NCBI RefSeq assembly: GCF_002091755.1
Contig: NZ_BDAI01000008.1
Span: forward strand, 62,001-126,000
DNA: 64,000 nt
Direction: 5' to 3'
DNA from: Pseudomonas nitroreducens NBRC 12694
GTDB lineage: Bacteria; Pseudomonadota; Gammaproteobacteria; Pseudomonadales; Pseudomonadaceae
The stretch's first letter is position 1, and the number at the start of each line of letters is the position of its first letter. A program made the translations under genes and the position numbers. The notes under the pieces were generated by a model, which was not told the DNA's origin, did no database searches, and saw nothing but the letters and a program-made list of their open reading frames with translations. Below are positions 9,025-17,755 of this stretch, in pieces.

Positions 9025-10142
9025 TTCACTATCACGACTTCGGGGTCGATATTTATATTGAATTTAGTGAATACGGAGTTTTGTACATTTTTTGAGAATG
9101 TTAGAATTTCTTTTGATGTGGCTTTGCCATGATTCAATATTATTAACGGACGCCGCTCATTAATGCTGACCTCGCCGATCCTCTTTCCGGCCCAGCCGCA
9201 CTCCCGAATCAAGTCTCCAGCAGATACTTTGTAGGTGTCGGCCTCGTTTGGATAAATTGTAATTCTTGGGTATAAGGATTTCAGCGATTCTGCTTCGATT
9301 CTATTTATGATAGGGCTTTTGAAGAAGCACCCAACGTTTCCAATATTAATTGGATCGGGCATTGTCCTTCTCCGGACAAAACAAACTATTTTTCGCTTTA
9401 GCGATATGGATATGATTTTGCTTTGCAATAGGGGGCGTACATTGTCTAATGAGAGCTTTAGCCTCCATCTTGTTTTAGGGCCGATCTTTACTGCGTTCAG
9501 TGTAAAAAAGGCGAGTCTATTTAATTCTCTAAGTGTTTCTCTATATGATACCTTGTTTCCCCTTGGGTCTCTAAGGGAAGAGGTGCGAGAGTGGAAGAGT
9601 TTGAATTCTACAGATAGTACTAAAAGTTCTGGTCTCTTTTTGAATATGCTGTCTCTGTAACTAAAATCGCAGTCTATGTTTTTTAATTCGACTATCTGTT
9701 TTGTGAGTAAGTTATAGCAATTAACTTTTTCAATCGATTCACAAACTTCCTTCCCATAGGCTCCTATGTTTTGAACCGGCGCCGCTCCGACATTGCCAGG
9801 GATAAGAGAAAGACTCTCCAATCCTGCCCAGTTTTTTTCTACACAGTGTGCAACGAATTTGTCCCATTCAAGACCAGCGTGAGCTCGAACAATTATTCTA
9901 TTTTTGTTGTCTGATATGGTTTCTATTTTTTCATTGCAGGGGTGTAAGACAACTCTGTCAAGGTTCTCCGGGAGAAGTATGTTGCTCCCGCCGCCAAGGA
10001 TAAAGAAGTTATTTTTTATTATGGGTATTTCTGTTGTTAATTTTTCTATTTCTGATATTTCATGGAATCTGAAGTAGTGCTTTGTAGTGCAATCTAATCC
10101 AAATTTATTAAGTTGGCGTAAGTTTTTTTCTTCAGTTTTCAT
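9021..10142 (-). CDS. MurB-like FAD-dependent UDP-enolpyruvyl-sugar reductase paralogue in the polysaccharide cassette
   Basis: This 373-residue protein aligns along its length with MurB, which reduces UDP-GlcNAc-enolpyruvate to UDP-MurNAc. The FAD-binding GGGSNILL is at residues 50-57 and LIPGNVGAAPVQNIGAYG at 113-130. SYRDSIFK carries the active-site Arg at 163, and DPEV near the C terminus carries the active-site Glu at 368. The proton-donor position, usually Ser in GNxGSFFKNP, is Cys272 here (GNVGCFFKSP). About 30 extra residues seem to lie between residues 200 and 254. A cell normally has its murB elsewhere, so this is probably a dedicated paralogue. It lies 3 bases after wzx and overlaps the pyruvyl transferase. 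The product sugar is unknown. Confidence 0.8.
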   Translation of the reverse strand: MKTEEKNLRQLNKFGLDCTTKHYFRFHEISEIEKLTTEIPIIKNNFFILGGGSNILLPENLDRVVLHPCNEKIETISDNKNRIIVRAHAGLEWDKFVAHCVEKNWAGLESLSLIPGNVGAAPVQNIGAYGKEVCESIEKVNCYNLLTKQIVELKNIDCDFSYRDSIFKKRPELLVLSVEFKLFHSRTSSLRDPRGNKVSYRETLRELNRLAFFTLNAVKIGPKTRWRLKLSLDNVRPLLQSKIISISLKRKIVCFVRRRTMPDPINIGNVGCFFKSPIINRIEAESLKSLYPRITIYPNEADTYKVSAGDLIRECGWAGKRIGEVSINERRPLIILNHGKATSKEILTFSKNVQNSVFTKFNINIDPEVVIVK

Positions 10143-10145
10143 GGG

Positions 10146-11429
10146 CTAGCCCCTGTATGTCATGCGCATGCGGTGTATCGGGAGTAGGCTCCTTATCTGT
10201 ATCTTGAATAAGTATCTATATATTGGGATCAGCCTATGGCTTAGGAAATTTGCTATCAGGAGACCGATGACAGTTGAAGTGGCTGCGCCATTTATCCCCA
10301 TTTTAGGAATTAGCACAATATTTAATAGGAGGTTTATCATGCAGGCAACTATGCTTTTAATAAATGATTGATTCTGGTTTCCGTCTGCAACTATAATCTG
10401 CCCCGATGCTGCACCCAGAGCAATCAAAACGGGACAAGCAGATAATATGTACATCGCATGTTGCGCTTCTATATAACTTGGGCCATATAGAAATTTAATG
10501 AATAGGGGGGTGGCTGCTGCCATACAAGCCGACATTGCAATTCCAGTAAAAACAACGGTGTCGGAGAAATTCTGTTGAATTCGATGAGTTTGGCTTGGAG
10601 TGGGATTTCTGAAAATGGCAGGCGCCAGAGTTTCAGAAATTACTAGTGGAATTATGGAGAAAAGTGACATGGCCGTAGCTGCGCTGCTATATAGGCCGGC
10701 TGCATGCTCTCCAAGAATCTGGCGAACCAAGATCAAGTCCATGCGCTGAAGTAGAATCATTGCTGCCCCTGAGAATACCAGAGGTGCGGAAAGAAATGTC
10801 ATAGATTTTGCTTCAGCAAACTTCGTGCTTAATTTTATTTTTCCTTTTACTTCAAGCTTAAAGGCAGTCGTGAGAAGGATTCCGCTTGTCAAGAAGTCTA
10901 ATGAGCGGGCAAAGATTATCCAGGATAAGCTAAGTTTAAGATATATAAATGCAAGTGTTGTGGCTAACGATATTATTGCTGCGACAATTTCGCATTTTGC
11001 GATGGTTAGATTGTTTTCTGTTGATATGAAGTACGCTCGAAAAGCTCTGGGCGCTTTGTAGAAGAAAGATGCGGTATATATTAGTGTTCCGATTATTATT
11101 GTTTTGTCGCTTTCAAGCTGAATGTATATGCTCGCGATCAGGATGCCAATTCCGGAGAATGCAATGTTGGCAGATATTGCAGAGCCAATTATTTCTCCTG
11201 AGTTTTTTGGGCTCTGCAAGATTTTCTTCATCATGACGCTCTGTAATCTGAATTCGGCGATTACTGCTATCACGGAAGATATTCCTATTATATAGGAATA
11301 TCTTCCGAAGTCGTCAGGGCTGAAGACGCGTGCAACGATTATGCTTGCAATGATGACTTTTGACCCTTCTAGCGCTCTGGCCGTGAGCGCGAAGAGATTG
11401 TTTTTTATTGAGTGGATGTTGAGATTCAT
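10146..11429 (-). CDS. wzx: Wzx-type polysaccharide repeat-unit flippase
   Basis: This polytopic membrane protein has about 12 hydrophobic helices and belongs to the polysaccharide transporter (MATE/MVF-like) superfamily. Its N terminus (ARALEGSKVIIASIIVARVF, FGRYSYIIG) is typical of Wzx. It would flip the undecaprenyl-linked repeat unit to the periplasm for Wzy. I use the ATG at 11429-11427 (427 codons), 34 bases after wecC. A GTG at 11483 inside wecC would add 18 polar residues and has no ribosome binding site, so the start is uncertain. The gene is AT-rich. Confidence 0.85.
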   Translation of the reverse strand: MNLNIHSIKNNLFALTARALEGSKVIIASIIVARVFSPDDFGRYSYIIGISSVIAVIAEFRLQSVMMKKILQSPKNSGEIIGSAISANIAFSGIGILIASIYIQLESDKTIIIGTLIYTASFFYKAPRAFRAYFISTENNLTIAKCEIVAAIISLATTLAFIYLKLSLSWIIFARSLDFLTSGILLTTAFKLEVKGKIKLSTKFAEAKSMTFLSAPLVFSGAAMILLQRMDLILVRQILGEHAAGLYSSAATAMSLFSIIPLVISETLAPAIFRNPTPSQTHRIQQNFSDTVVFTGIAMSACMAAATPLFIKFLYGPSYIEAQHAMYILSACPVLIALGAASGQIIVADGNQNQSFIKSIVACMINLLLNIVLIPKMGINGAATSTVIGLLIANFLSHRLIPIYRYLFKIQIRSLLPIHRMRMTYRG

Positions 11430-11463
11430 ATTTGCAGATGTAACCGTTGCTGTTGTGGTCTTT

Positions 11464-12723
11464 CTATGATTGCCAGATTCCACGAGTGTCGATAAAGCGT
11501 TTCCCGTTAATGTTTAAATTTCTGAATTGATGATGATCTACTAGTAGAAGTAATATATCTGCCTCGGAAATTGCAGTTTTTTCGTCGCAAAGTATTATAT
11601 TGCTAGATGTTGAGGCTGGAATATGATCTATATTCGGTTCTACAGCTAGTATTGGGCCTGTGTGGATTTTTACTAGTTGGCAGGCAATTGCTAAAGCAGG
11701 GCTTTCTCGGAGGTCATCAATGTTTGCTTTGAAGGCAAGACCAAAGCAGGCAATTTTTACCTCGCGATCCTTCTTTTGTGGGTTCTGCTTTAGATGCTCT
11801 GATATTTCTATGCGAACTCTGTCGATAACCCAAGTTGGCTTTAGGTCGTTAACATTGCGGGCGCAATGAATTAGCTTAGCTTGTTCAGGTGTTTTCTTTA
11901 CTATGAACCAAGGATCAACAGCAATGCAATGTCCCCCTACACCTGGGCCGGGTTGGAGAATATTGACACGAGGATGTCGGTTAGCAAGTTGGATCAGCTC
12001 CCACACGTTGATATCTAGTGTGTCGCAGATAATCGACAGTTCATTTGCAAACGCGATATTCACGTCGCGAAAGCTGTTTTCTGTCAGCTTGCACATCTCT
12101 GCGGTGCGCGAATTGGTAACAACGCATTCGCCTTCGACGAATATTTTGTACAGTTCGACTGCCGCATTCGAGCATCTGGGGGTCATGCCACCAATGACAC
12201 GGTCGTTCTCCACCAATTCTCGAAGTACTTGGCCAGGAAGGACGCGCTCGGGGCAATGGGCAATGCGAATGTCCGATGCCTCGCCGTGGCTCTGCGGGAA
12301 GGTTAGGTCGGGACGCGCTTCGGAGAGCCAAGCGGCCATTTGCTCGGTGGCGCCCACTGGGGAGGTCGATTCGAGTACGACCAGATCGCCTTTTTTCAGA
12401 ACCGGCGCAATGGTTTTGCTGGCTGACTCGATGTAACTCAGATCAGGTTCGTGGTCTCCTTTGAAGGGGGTAGGCACTGCGATTAAGAATGCATCCGCTG
12501 GCTCGGGAGTAATACTGGCGCGCAAGTAACCTCCGCTAACTGCTGCCTGCACCACTTTGTCCAGATCCGGCTCCACAATGTGGATCTCGCCGCGATTGAT
12601 AGTTTCTACGGCACGTTTATTCACATCGATACCGATAACCTTAACTCTCCGAGAGGCAAATACAGCGGCGGTCGGTAGGCCGATGTAGCCTAGACCTACT
12701 ACCGAGATTGTCTGGTAATGCAT
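11464..12723 (-). CDS. wecC: UDP-N-acetyl-D-mannosamine dehydrogenase
   Basis: This 419-residue enzyme oxidises UDP-ManNAc to UDP-ManNAcA with two NAD+. It has an N-terminal Rossmann motif (VVGLGYIGLPTAAVF), the catalytic-domain AEMCKLTENSFRDVNIAFANEL, the nucleophilic Cys in GPGVGGHCIAVDPWF, and the UDP-binding C-terminal domain (ACFGLAFKANIDDLRESPA). It lies 47 bases after wecB, its substrate supplier. UDP-ManNAcA is then the expected donor for the WecG-like transferase in this cluster. Confidence 0.93.
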   Translation of the reverse strand: MHYQTISVVGLGYIGLPTAAVFASRRVKVIGIDVNKRAVETINRGEIHIVEPDLDKVVQAAVSGGYLRASITPEPADAFLIAVPTPFKGDHEPDLSYIESASKTIAPVLKKGDLVVLESTSPVGATEQMAAWLSEARPDLTFPQSHGEASDIRIAHCPERVLPGQVLRELVENDRVIGGMTPRCSNAAVELYKIFVEGECVVTNSRTAEMCKLTENSFRDVNIAFANELSIICDTLDINVWELIQLANRHPRVNILQPGPGVGGHCIAVDPWFIVKKTPEQAKLIHCARNVNDLKPTWVIDRVRIEISEHLKQNPQKKDREVKIACFGLAFKANIDDLRESPALAIACQLVKIHTGPILAVEPNIDHIPASTSSNIILCDEKTAISEADILLLLVDHHQFRNLNINGKRFIDTRGIWQS

Positions 12724-12770
12724 GGTTGTATCCTATTTATGGGGCAGAGGTAGAAAATTGGTGCTATTAA

Positions 12771-13916
12771 CTATCGCCGGGTGACTGCTTGTTGCTGCCT
12801 GCGCAGGGTGTCGAGAATTCGGCTGCAGGATTTTCCGTCCCCGTAAGGGTTGTGCGCAAAACTCATGACACGATAGGTATTGGAATCAGTCAGCAGAGAG
12901 TTCAATGCCCGGACGATGTTTGCGGTATCGGTCCCTACCAATTTGACCGTGCCGGCCGCCACTGCCTCAGGTCGTTCGGTGGTGTCGCGCATCACCAGAA
13001 CGGGTTTGCCAAGGGAGGGGGCTTCTTCCTGGATGCCGCCCGAGTCCGTCAGAATGATGTGTGATCGGTTCATCAGATAAATGAATGGTAGGTAGTCCAA
13101 CGGTTCGATCAGGTGAATGTTGGATATGCCTGACAGTAGCCGGTTGACAGGCTCGCGTACGTTGGGATTGAGGTGGACGGGGTAGATAATGTCTACCTCG
13201 GGGTGCTGTTGTGCTACTTCCATCAGGGCTTGGCAGATGCGCTCGAATCCTCCGCCGAAGCTTTCGCGACGGTGACCGGTTACGAGAATGAACTTGCGGT
13301 TAAGGTTGAGGTGAGCGAACGGTCTGGCTGCCTGCTCCTGGAGAGTGGGGTCTCTGTCGAGCCTGGCAACTACATCGAGCAAGGAGTCGATAACGGTATT
13401 CCCGGTGACAGTAATGGATGCCGGGTCAATCCCTTCCTGTACAAGGTTGCTTCTTGAGGTAGTGGTTGGAGCAAAGTGCAGATTAGCCAAGGCTCCTGTC
13501 AGTTTCCGGTTGGCCTCTTCCGGCCAGGGTGAGTAGAGATTTCCGGTACGCAATCCGGCTTCGACGTGGGCTACCGGAATCTGTTGGTAGTAGCAGGCCA
13601 GGCTGGCTGCAAAAGTCGTGGCGGTGTCGCCGTGCACGAGTACGAAATCCGGCTTGTAGGAGCTGAAGATGTGCTTCATGCCTTGGAGAATCGCAGTCGT
13701 TATATCAGTCAGGTCCTGGCCGGGCTTCATGATGTTGAGGTCAAAGTCCGGCATTATTTCGAAAAGGCTCAGAACTTGATCCAGCATTTCACGATGTTGT
13801 CCCGTAACACAGACCTTCGCATCAAAGTCTCCATCAGCAGCAAGAGCCAAAGCAAGTGGAGCCATTTTAATGGCTTCAGGGCGTGTGCCGAAAACGCAAA
13901 GGGTTTTGATAGTCAT
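12771..13916 (-). CDS. wecB: UDP-N-acetylglucosamine 2-epimerase (non-hydrolysing)
   Basis: This 381-residue enzyme interconverts UDP-GlcNAc and UDP-ManNAc in the cytoplasm. Motifs seen are GTRPEAIKMAPL, VTGQHREMLDQ, HVEAGLRTGN, TGHRRESFGGG and DSGGIQEEAPSLGKP. It is the first gene downstream of the ops/JUMPstart element and has a good AAGGA ribosome binding site. A leader of about 155 bases separates it from the ops site, so readthrough of this leader probably controls the entire downstream cassette. Confidence 0.94.
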   Translation of the reverse strand: MTIKTLCVFGTRPEAIKMAPLALALAADGDFDAKVCVTGQHREMLDQVLSLFEIMPDFDLNIMKPGQDLTDITTAILQGMKHIFSSYKPDFVLVHGDTATTFAASLACYYQQIPVAHVEAGLRTGNLYSPWPEEANRKLTGALANLHFAPTTTSRSNLVQEGIDPASITVTGNTVIDSLLDVVARLDRDPTLQEQAARPFAHLNLNRKFILVTGHRRESFGGGFERICQALMEVAQQHPEVDIIYPVHLNPNVREPVNRLLSGISNIHLIEPLDYLPFIYLMNRSHIILTDSGGIQEEAPSLGKPVLVMRDTTERPEAVAAGTVKLVGTDTANIVRALNSLLTDSNTYRVMSFAHNPYGDGKSCSRILDTLRRQQQAVTRR

Positions 13917-14070
13917 GTAATTCCTTGCATGAAACTAGATATAGTGAAGTTTTGTTTTGCGGCCCTGGGATGAAATTTTATTTATGAAAAATGGTCGGAA
14001 TATTTGCTATGAGCTGCAGGTTCAGCGTGACATGAATTTTTCGGTTTTACTGGCTTTGTGTTTAATTGAG

Positions 14071-14087
14071 CACGCTACCGCCCCAGG
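14071..14087 (-). promoter_or_regulatory. ops / JUMPstart element for RfaH recruitment
   Basis: On the minus strand this reads CCTGGGGCGGTAGCGTG, 16 of 17 bases identical to the 3' half of the enterobacterial JUMPstart sequence. It contains a perfect ops core, GGCGGTAGCGT (14082-14072). In known systems, RNA polymerase paused at ops exposes this element to RfaH. It lies between the RfaH-like gene and wecB, in the transcribed orientation. The motif is seen directly; recruitment here is inferred. Confidence 0.85.
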
Positions 14088-14172
14088 ATTATTCGTTGAC
14101 TCCTGAGACGTAATATATAAATAGGTTGCGAAAGAGGCGTGCGTTAGAAAATAGGGTAGTGGAAGCGGGAGT

Positions 14173-14670
14173 TCAGTCTGCTCTTACTAAGCGATTGACT
14201 GGCACTGTTACTTTTACTTCGCGCTGTAGTATTTTCAGTAATATATGGACTCTTTCGTTCCCGTCCTTGGTGATGAATATTGCCTCGAGGCCGTGAAATT
14301 CACCCCATTCGACTGTGACTTTATCGCCTGGTAGGAATGCGGGCTCGACAGCCGGTGTGTTATTGCGGAGTCGCTCGATAATATTGGGTGGGACTGACAG
14401 AGGATGAGTTCCGAATCGGACTATCTGACTAACGCCGCGTGTGGATCGAATAGGCATCCAGTTGTCCAGCAGGGTGTCTAGTTCGATGAACAGATAGCCG
14501 GGAAATAATGGCTCTTCATGGGTTTTCCATTGCCCTTTCTGCAATCGTTCAAGCTTATGCAGTGGTAATAGGCACTCATAACCTTGCCGCTGCAGATTTT
14601 CGAGCGCGCGCATGTCCTGTTTGGGTTTGCACTGCACCAGATACCAGCGTTTTTCCGTTGTTGTGCTCAT
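14173..14670 (-). CDS. rfaH: RfaH/NusG-family specialised transcription antiterminator
   Basis: This 165-residue protein has an N-terminal NGN domain (RWYLVQCKPKQDMRALENLQ, RQGYECLLPL, EPLFPGYLFIELD) and a C-terminal KOW-like domain (LPGDKVTVEWGEFHGLEAIF), as in RfaH. It would bind elongating RNA polymerase at ops and suppress pausing and termination across the long polysaccharide operon. The ATG at 14670-14668 was chosen because GGAGGAAGCC precedes it. Longer frames run back into wzc. It is 37 bases after wzc and directly upstream of a perfect ops element. Whether it is the only RfaH of the genome is unknown. Confidence 0.92.
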   Translation of the reverse strand: MSTTTEKRWYLVQCKPKQDMRALENLQRQGYECLLPLHKLERLQKGQWKTHEEPLFPGYLFIELDTLLDNWMPIRSTRGVSQIVRFGTHPLSVPPNIIERLRNNTPAVEPAFLPGDKVTVEWGEFHGLEAIFITKDGNERVHILLKILQREVKVTVPVNRLVRAD

Positions 14671-14707
14671 GGCTTCCTCCCTGTGGACAAGATTCCAGAC
14701 GCGTCCG

Positions 14708-16951
14708 TCAGCGCTTGTCTGATAGGTACTCATACTGGTAATTGGCATAAGCGCCATTGCCGTAGTAGTCCGAGGCTCGTCGCTCAACGCCGTTGAAGAT
14801 CGCGCCCTTGAGTTCGATGCCGTTCTGTTCGAAGCGGCGAATCGTCAGTTCGATTTCCCTTGGGGCGTTCTTGCCGAAGCGGGTGACGATCAGGCTCGTA
14901 CCGGCCTGTCGGCCAACGATGGCGGCATCGGTGACGGCGAGCAGGGGAGGGGTATCGAGTATGACCAGGTCGAACTCGCCGCTTGCTTTCTCCAGTAAGT
15001 TGGTGAAGTTGTGATGCATCAGCAGTTCGGAGGGATTGGGCGGAATCTGACCGCGGGGGATGAAGTGGAGGTTCTCTACCTCCGTTTGCTGCAACGCCTG
15101 TTGAAAGGTGCAACGCTGAATTAGCAGGTCGGAAAGACCATACTTGTCATCAGTGTCCAGCACCTTGTGCAGATACCCCTTGCGCATGTCCACGTCGATC
15201 AGGAGCACTCGCTGCCCCGCTTTGGCGATCACCGCGGCCAGGTTGGCGCTGACGAAGGATTTGCCGACTGCTGGGCTGGGGCCGGAGATCATCAGACGGT
15301 TGTCGCCAGATTCGAGCATGGCGAAGTGCAGGCTGGTGCGCAGGCTACGCAGGGATTCGATGGCAAGGTCGGTGGGATGACTGGTTGCCAGTAGAGGAGC
15401 TGGGTGGAGAGCGACTTTGCCCTTTCTGTTGTGCTTGTTGCGTTGGTCTTCTTCCGATTTCTGCAACTCGCTGTAGGGAATGGAGGCATAGACCGGCAGG
15501 CCGAGCTGCTCTATTGTCTCGGGATTCTCGATGCCGCGATTCAGTGCCTTGCGCAGCAGCACCAGAGCGATGGCGAGGAACAGGCCGAGCAGGGTAGCGA
15601 TGGCAACGATCAGTGGCTTCTTGGGTTTGACGGGGTTGGTGATGTCGACGTCGGCCGGGTCGATGATGCGTACGTTTCCGACGGCCCCGGCACGCATGAC
15701 ATCGAGCTCCTGGGTCTTGTTCAGCATTTGTGTATAGATGGCGGTGCTGACCTGCACATCGCGAGTCAGGCGCAGCAGGTCCTGCTGGGTTTCCGGCAGG
15801 GCTTCGACGCGTTTGGACAGGCCCGCCTGCTTGCTGGTGAGCTCACCGATCTGCCGCATCAGCGCCTGGTAGGCCGGGTGCTGGCGGGTGAACTTGTGGT
15901 CCATTTCTGCTTGCTGGAGTTTGAGCTGCGAGATGTTGGTGTCCAGCGCGACGATCTGGTCCAGTAGCGCCTTGGTTTCCAGGCTGATGTCCGCCGACTT
16001 GGCGCGGGACTGATAGCCACTCAGGGCATTCTCCGACTGCTCCAGGTCGTGTCGTACTTCGGGCAGTTGGCCCCGCAGGAAGTCGAGGCTTGAAGCGGCT
16101 TCGGCAGACGCGCGCTCGACGTTCTGCAGCACGTACTGCTGGCTGATGGCATTGAGGACCGCGAGCGCCTGGTCGGGTTGTTCGTCATCCAGTGACAGCG
16201 TGATGATGCCGGACTCCTTGCCGGTTTCGCTGACGTTGAGCGCCTGCTGGTAATCAAGAATGGCGCTCAGTCGACGCTCGCGTGCGACCGTGAACCGTGT
16301 GCCGGGATTGGCGCTCAGTGCTTCGACCTGCACTTTCACGCCGTTCTTCTCGGCGGGCAGGCCTACCTGGCCTTCCACCAGAATGTTTTCGTCATCATCG
16401 AACAGGGTGAAATGGCCCTTTTCACCGGCGATGAGATTCAACTTCTTCTCGAGTAGTGCGTTGGGAACCTCAAGCTGGAAGATCTTTAGCGATTCGCCGC
16501 CCCAGGCGAAACGGCTCATGCCCAGCTGGGGGGGGGCTAAGTCTCCCTCATGATCCGGTGCGTAATGGCGATGAAGGAAATTGCCGAGCAGGGGGAAGAG
16601 CGATGGCTGGATATCGATATCCAGCTTGAGCGCGTCCACGGCCTTGCCGATCACACTGCGCGAGGTCAACAACTGGATCTCGGTGACTGCTTGCGATTGC
16701 GCGCCCAGCAGGTCGCTCATGTCCGACAGGCCGGGAATGCCGGGCTTTTTCTGCTCAACCTGGATGGTGGCGGTCGCGCGATAGACTGGCGCGGCCAGAA
16801 GTGCGTAGGCGGCTCCCACCACCATGAATCCGGCGGTGATGCCTGCGATCAACCATTTGTGATCGAGCAGGGTGCCGAACAGCGCGAGCAGGTCGATCTC
16901 ATCGTCATCACTGACGGCCGGTGGCGTGGCGGGAATTTGCGGGTATTGCAT
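14708..16951 (-). CDS. wzc: Wzc-type bacterial tyrosine kinase / polysaccharide co-polymerase
   Basis: This protein of about 747 residues has the Wzz-kinase fusion layout: a cytosolic N-terminal tail, TM1 (near residues 32-54), a large periplasmic region with coiled coils, TM2 (PLIVAIATLLGLFLAIALVL), and a cytosolic BY-kinase. Walker A is GPSPAVGKS (about residue 555), Walker A' is LLIDVDMRKG and Walker B is LVILDTPPL. The C terminus holds a cluster of six tyrosines (DYYGNGAYANYQYEY). It controls chain length and export with Wza and Wzb. I start at ATG 16951; ATGs at 17005 or 17014 overlap wzb and are possible. Confidence 0.93.
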   Translation of the reverse strand: MQYPQIPATPPAVSDDDEIDLLALFGTLLDHKWLIAGITAGFMVVGAAYALLAAPVYRATATIQVEQKKPGIPGLSDMSDLLGAQSQAVTEIQLLTSRSVIGKAVDALKLDIDIQPSLFPLLGNFLHRHYAPDHEGDLAPPQLGMSRFAWGGESLKIFQLEVPNALLEKKLNLIAGEKGHFTLFDDDENILVEGQVGLPAEKNGVKVQVEALSANPGTRFTVARERRLSAILDYQQALNVSETGKESGIITLSLDDEQPDQALAVLNAISQQYVLQNVERASAEAASSLDFLRGQLPEVRHDLEQSENALSGYQSRAKSADISLETKALLDQIVALDTNISQLKLQQAEMDHKFTRQHPAYQALMRQIGELTSKQAGLSKRVEALPETQQDLLRLTRDVQVSTAIYTQMLNKTQELDVMRAGAVGNVRIIDPADVDITNPVKPKKPLIVAIATLLGLFLAIALVLLRKALNRGIENPETIEQLGLPVYASIPYSELQKSEEDQRNKHNRKGKVALHPAPLLATSHPTDLAIESLRSLRTSLHFAMLESGDNRLMISGPSPAVGKSFVSANLAAVIAKAGQRVLLIDVDMRKGYLHKVLDTDDKYGLSDLLIQRCTFQQALQQTEVENLHFIPRGQIPPNPSELLMHHNFTNLLEKASGEFDLVILDTPPLLAVTDAAIVGRQAGTSLIVTRFGKNAPREIELTIRRFEQNGIELKGAIFNGVERRASDYYGNGAYANYQYEYLSDKR

Positions 16952-16970
16952 AGGTAGCTTCTTGAAAAGT

Positions 16971-17417
16971 TCAGCGTTGAGGTTGAAGGCGTCGGGACCA
17001 GGCATCAGCGCCATCCTTGATCAGGGCGTAGGCGTGTTCGAAGGCTGCCGTTCCTTGGCGATAGGGATCGGGTATCTCGCGTTCGTTCTGCCATTTGCCG
17101 AGGAGAAAGGTCTTGCCGCGTGCTAGCGGCGACAGTTTGATCACGTCCTGCAGGTGGCGCCGCTCCATGACCAGGACCAGGTCGGAGGCCTGCAGGATCT
17201 GCGGCGTCAGCTGGCGGGCATGATGCTCATGCGGTTGCTGGCCATGGCGCTGTAGCGTAGCGAGGGCATGGCCCTCAAATGGGTGACCGACCACGGCGGT
17301 GAGTCCGGCTGAACTGACCCGGATTTCGGTGCCGGTCAGATTCCGCTGGAGCAGATGCTCTCCTGTGGGGCTGCGGCAGATGTTTCCTGCGCAGACAACC
17401 AGTACGTTCTTGAACAC
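16971..17417 (-). CDS. wzb: Wzb-type low-molecular-weight protein tyrosine phosphatase
   Basis: This LMW-PTP shows the P-loop VCAGNICRSP near its N terminus and the general-acid loop IPDPYRQG. It should dephosphorylate the Wzc tyrosine tail just downstream and so permit cycling of kinase phosphorylation during polymer export. The start is taken at GTG 17417 by analogy with the paralogue at 18958-19404, which also begins with a GTG-encoded MFxN. A GTG at 17426 is an alternative. It lies about 19 bases before wzc. Confidence 0.9.
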   Translation of the reverse strand: MFKNVLVVCAGNICRSPTGEHLLQRNLTGTEIRVSSAGLTAVVGHPFEGHALATLQRHGQQPHEHHARQLTPQILQASDLVLVMERRHLQDVIKLSPLARGKTFLLGKWQNEREIPDPYRQGTAAFEHAYALIKDGADAWSRRLQPQR

Positions 17418-17755
17418 GCTGACCACCGCTGCGTTAATTGATCGCTATCTATGGGCGGCGAAAATTAAGCTTCGTAGTCAGGCTATTCAATGCGCTTTCC
17501 TGCCGTTTTGCGGGTTTAGGAATTCTCTGAGGAGGGATAAAGGGAATCCCTTCAAAAGGCGTGTAGTGGCAGACAATTCTGGTGGCGCAATGCCGCCTGA
17601 AGTTGCTGGCTGATTGGTCAGCTTCGGCAGCTTGAAGAGCAGGGAGAGGAAGGGGCAGAGGAGAAGCGTGCGCGCTCCATTGAGAGGTGGGCTCTCTAGC
17701 GCGAGGGGCGGGTAAGCACGAGGATTTGGCCCGCCCGTCCGGGCAGGCCAGGATG
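17418..17755. other. 338-base gap between wzb and the upstream glycosyltransferase
   Basis: No supported gene is seen here. A GC-rich inverted repeat (GCCCG TC CGGGC, about 17731-17745) lies just after the glycosyltransferase stop and may end its transcript, though no T-run follows. The part next to wzb is AT-richer and probably holds the promoter of wzb-wzc-rfaH on the minus strand; TTGAAT followed 17 bases later by TAATTT is the best but weak candidate. Confidence 0.4.
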
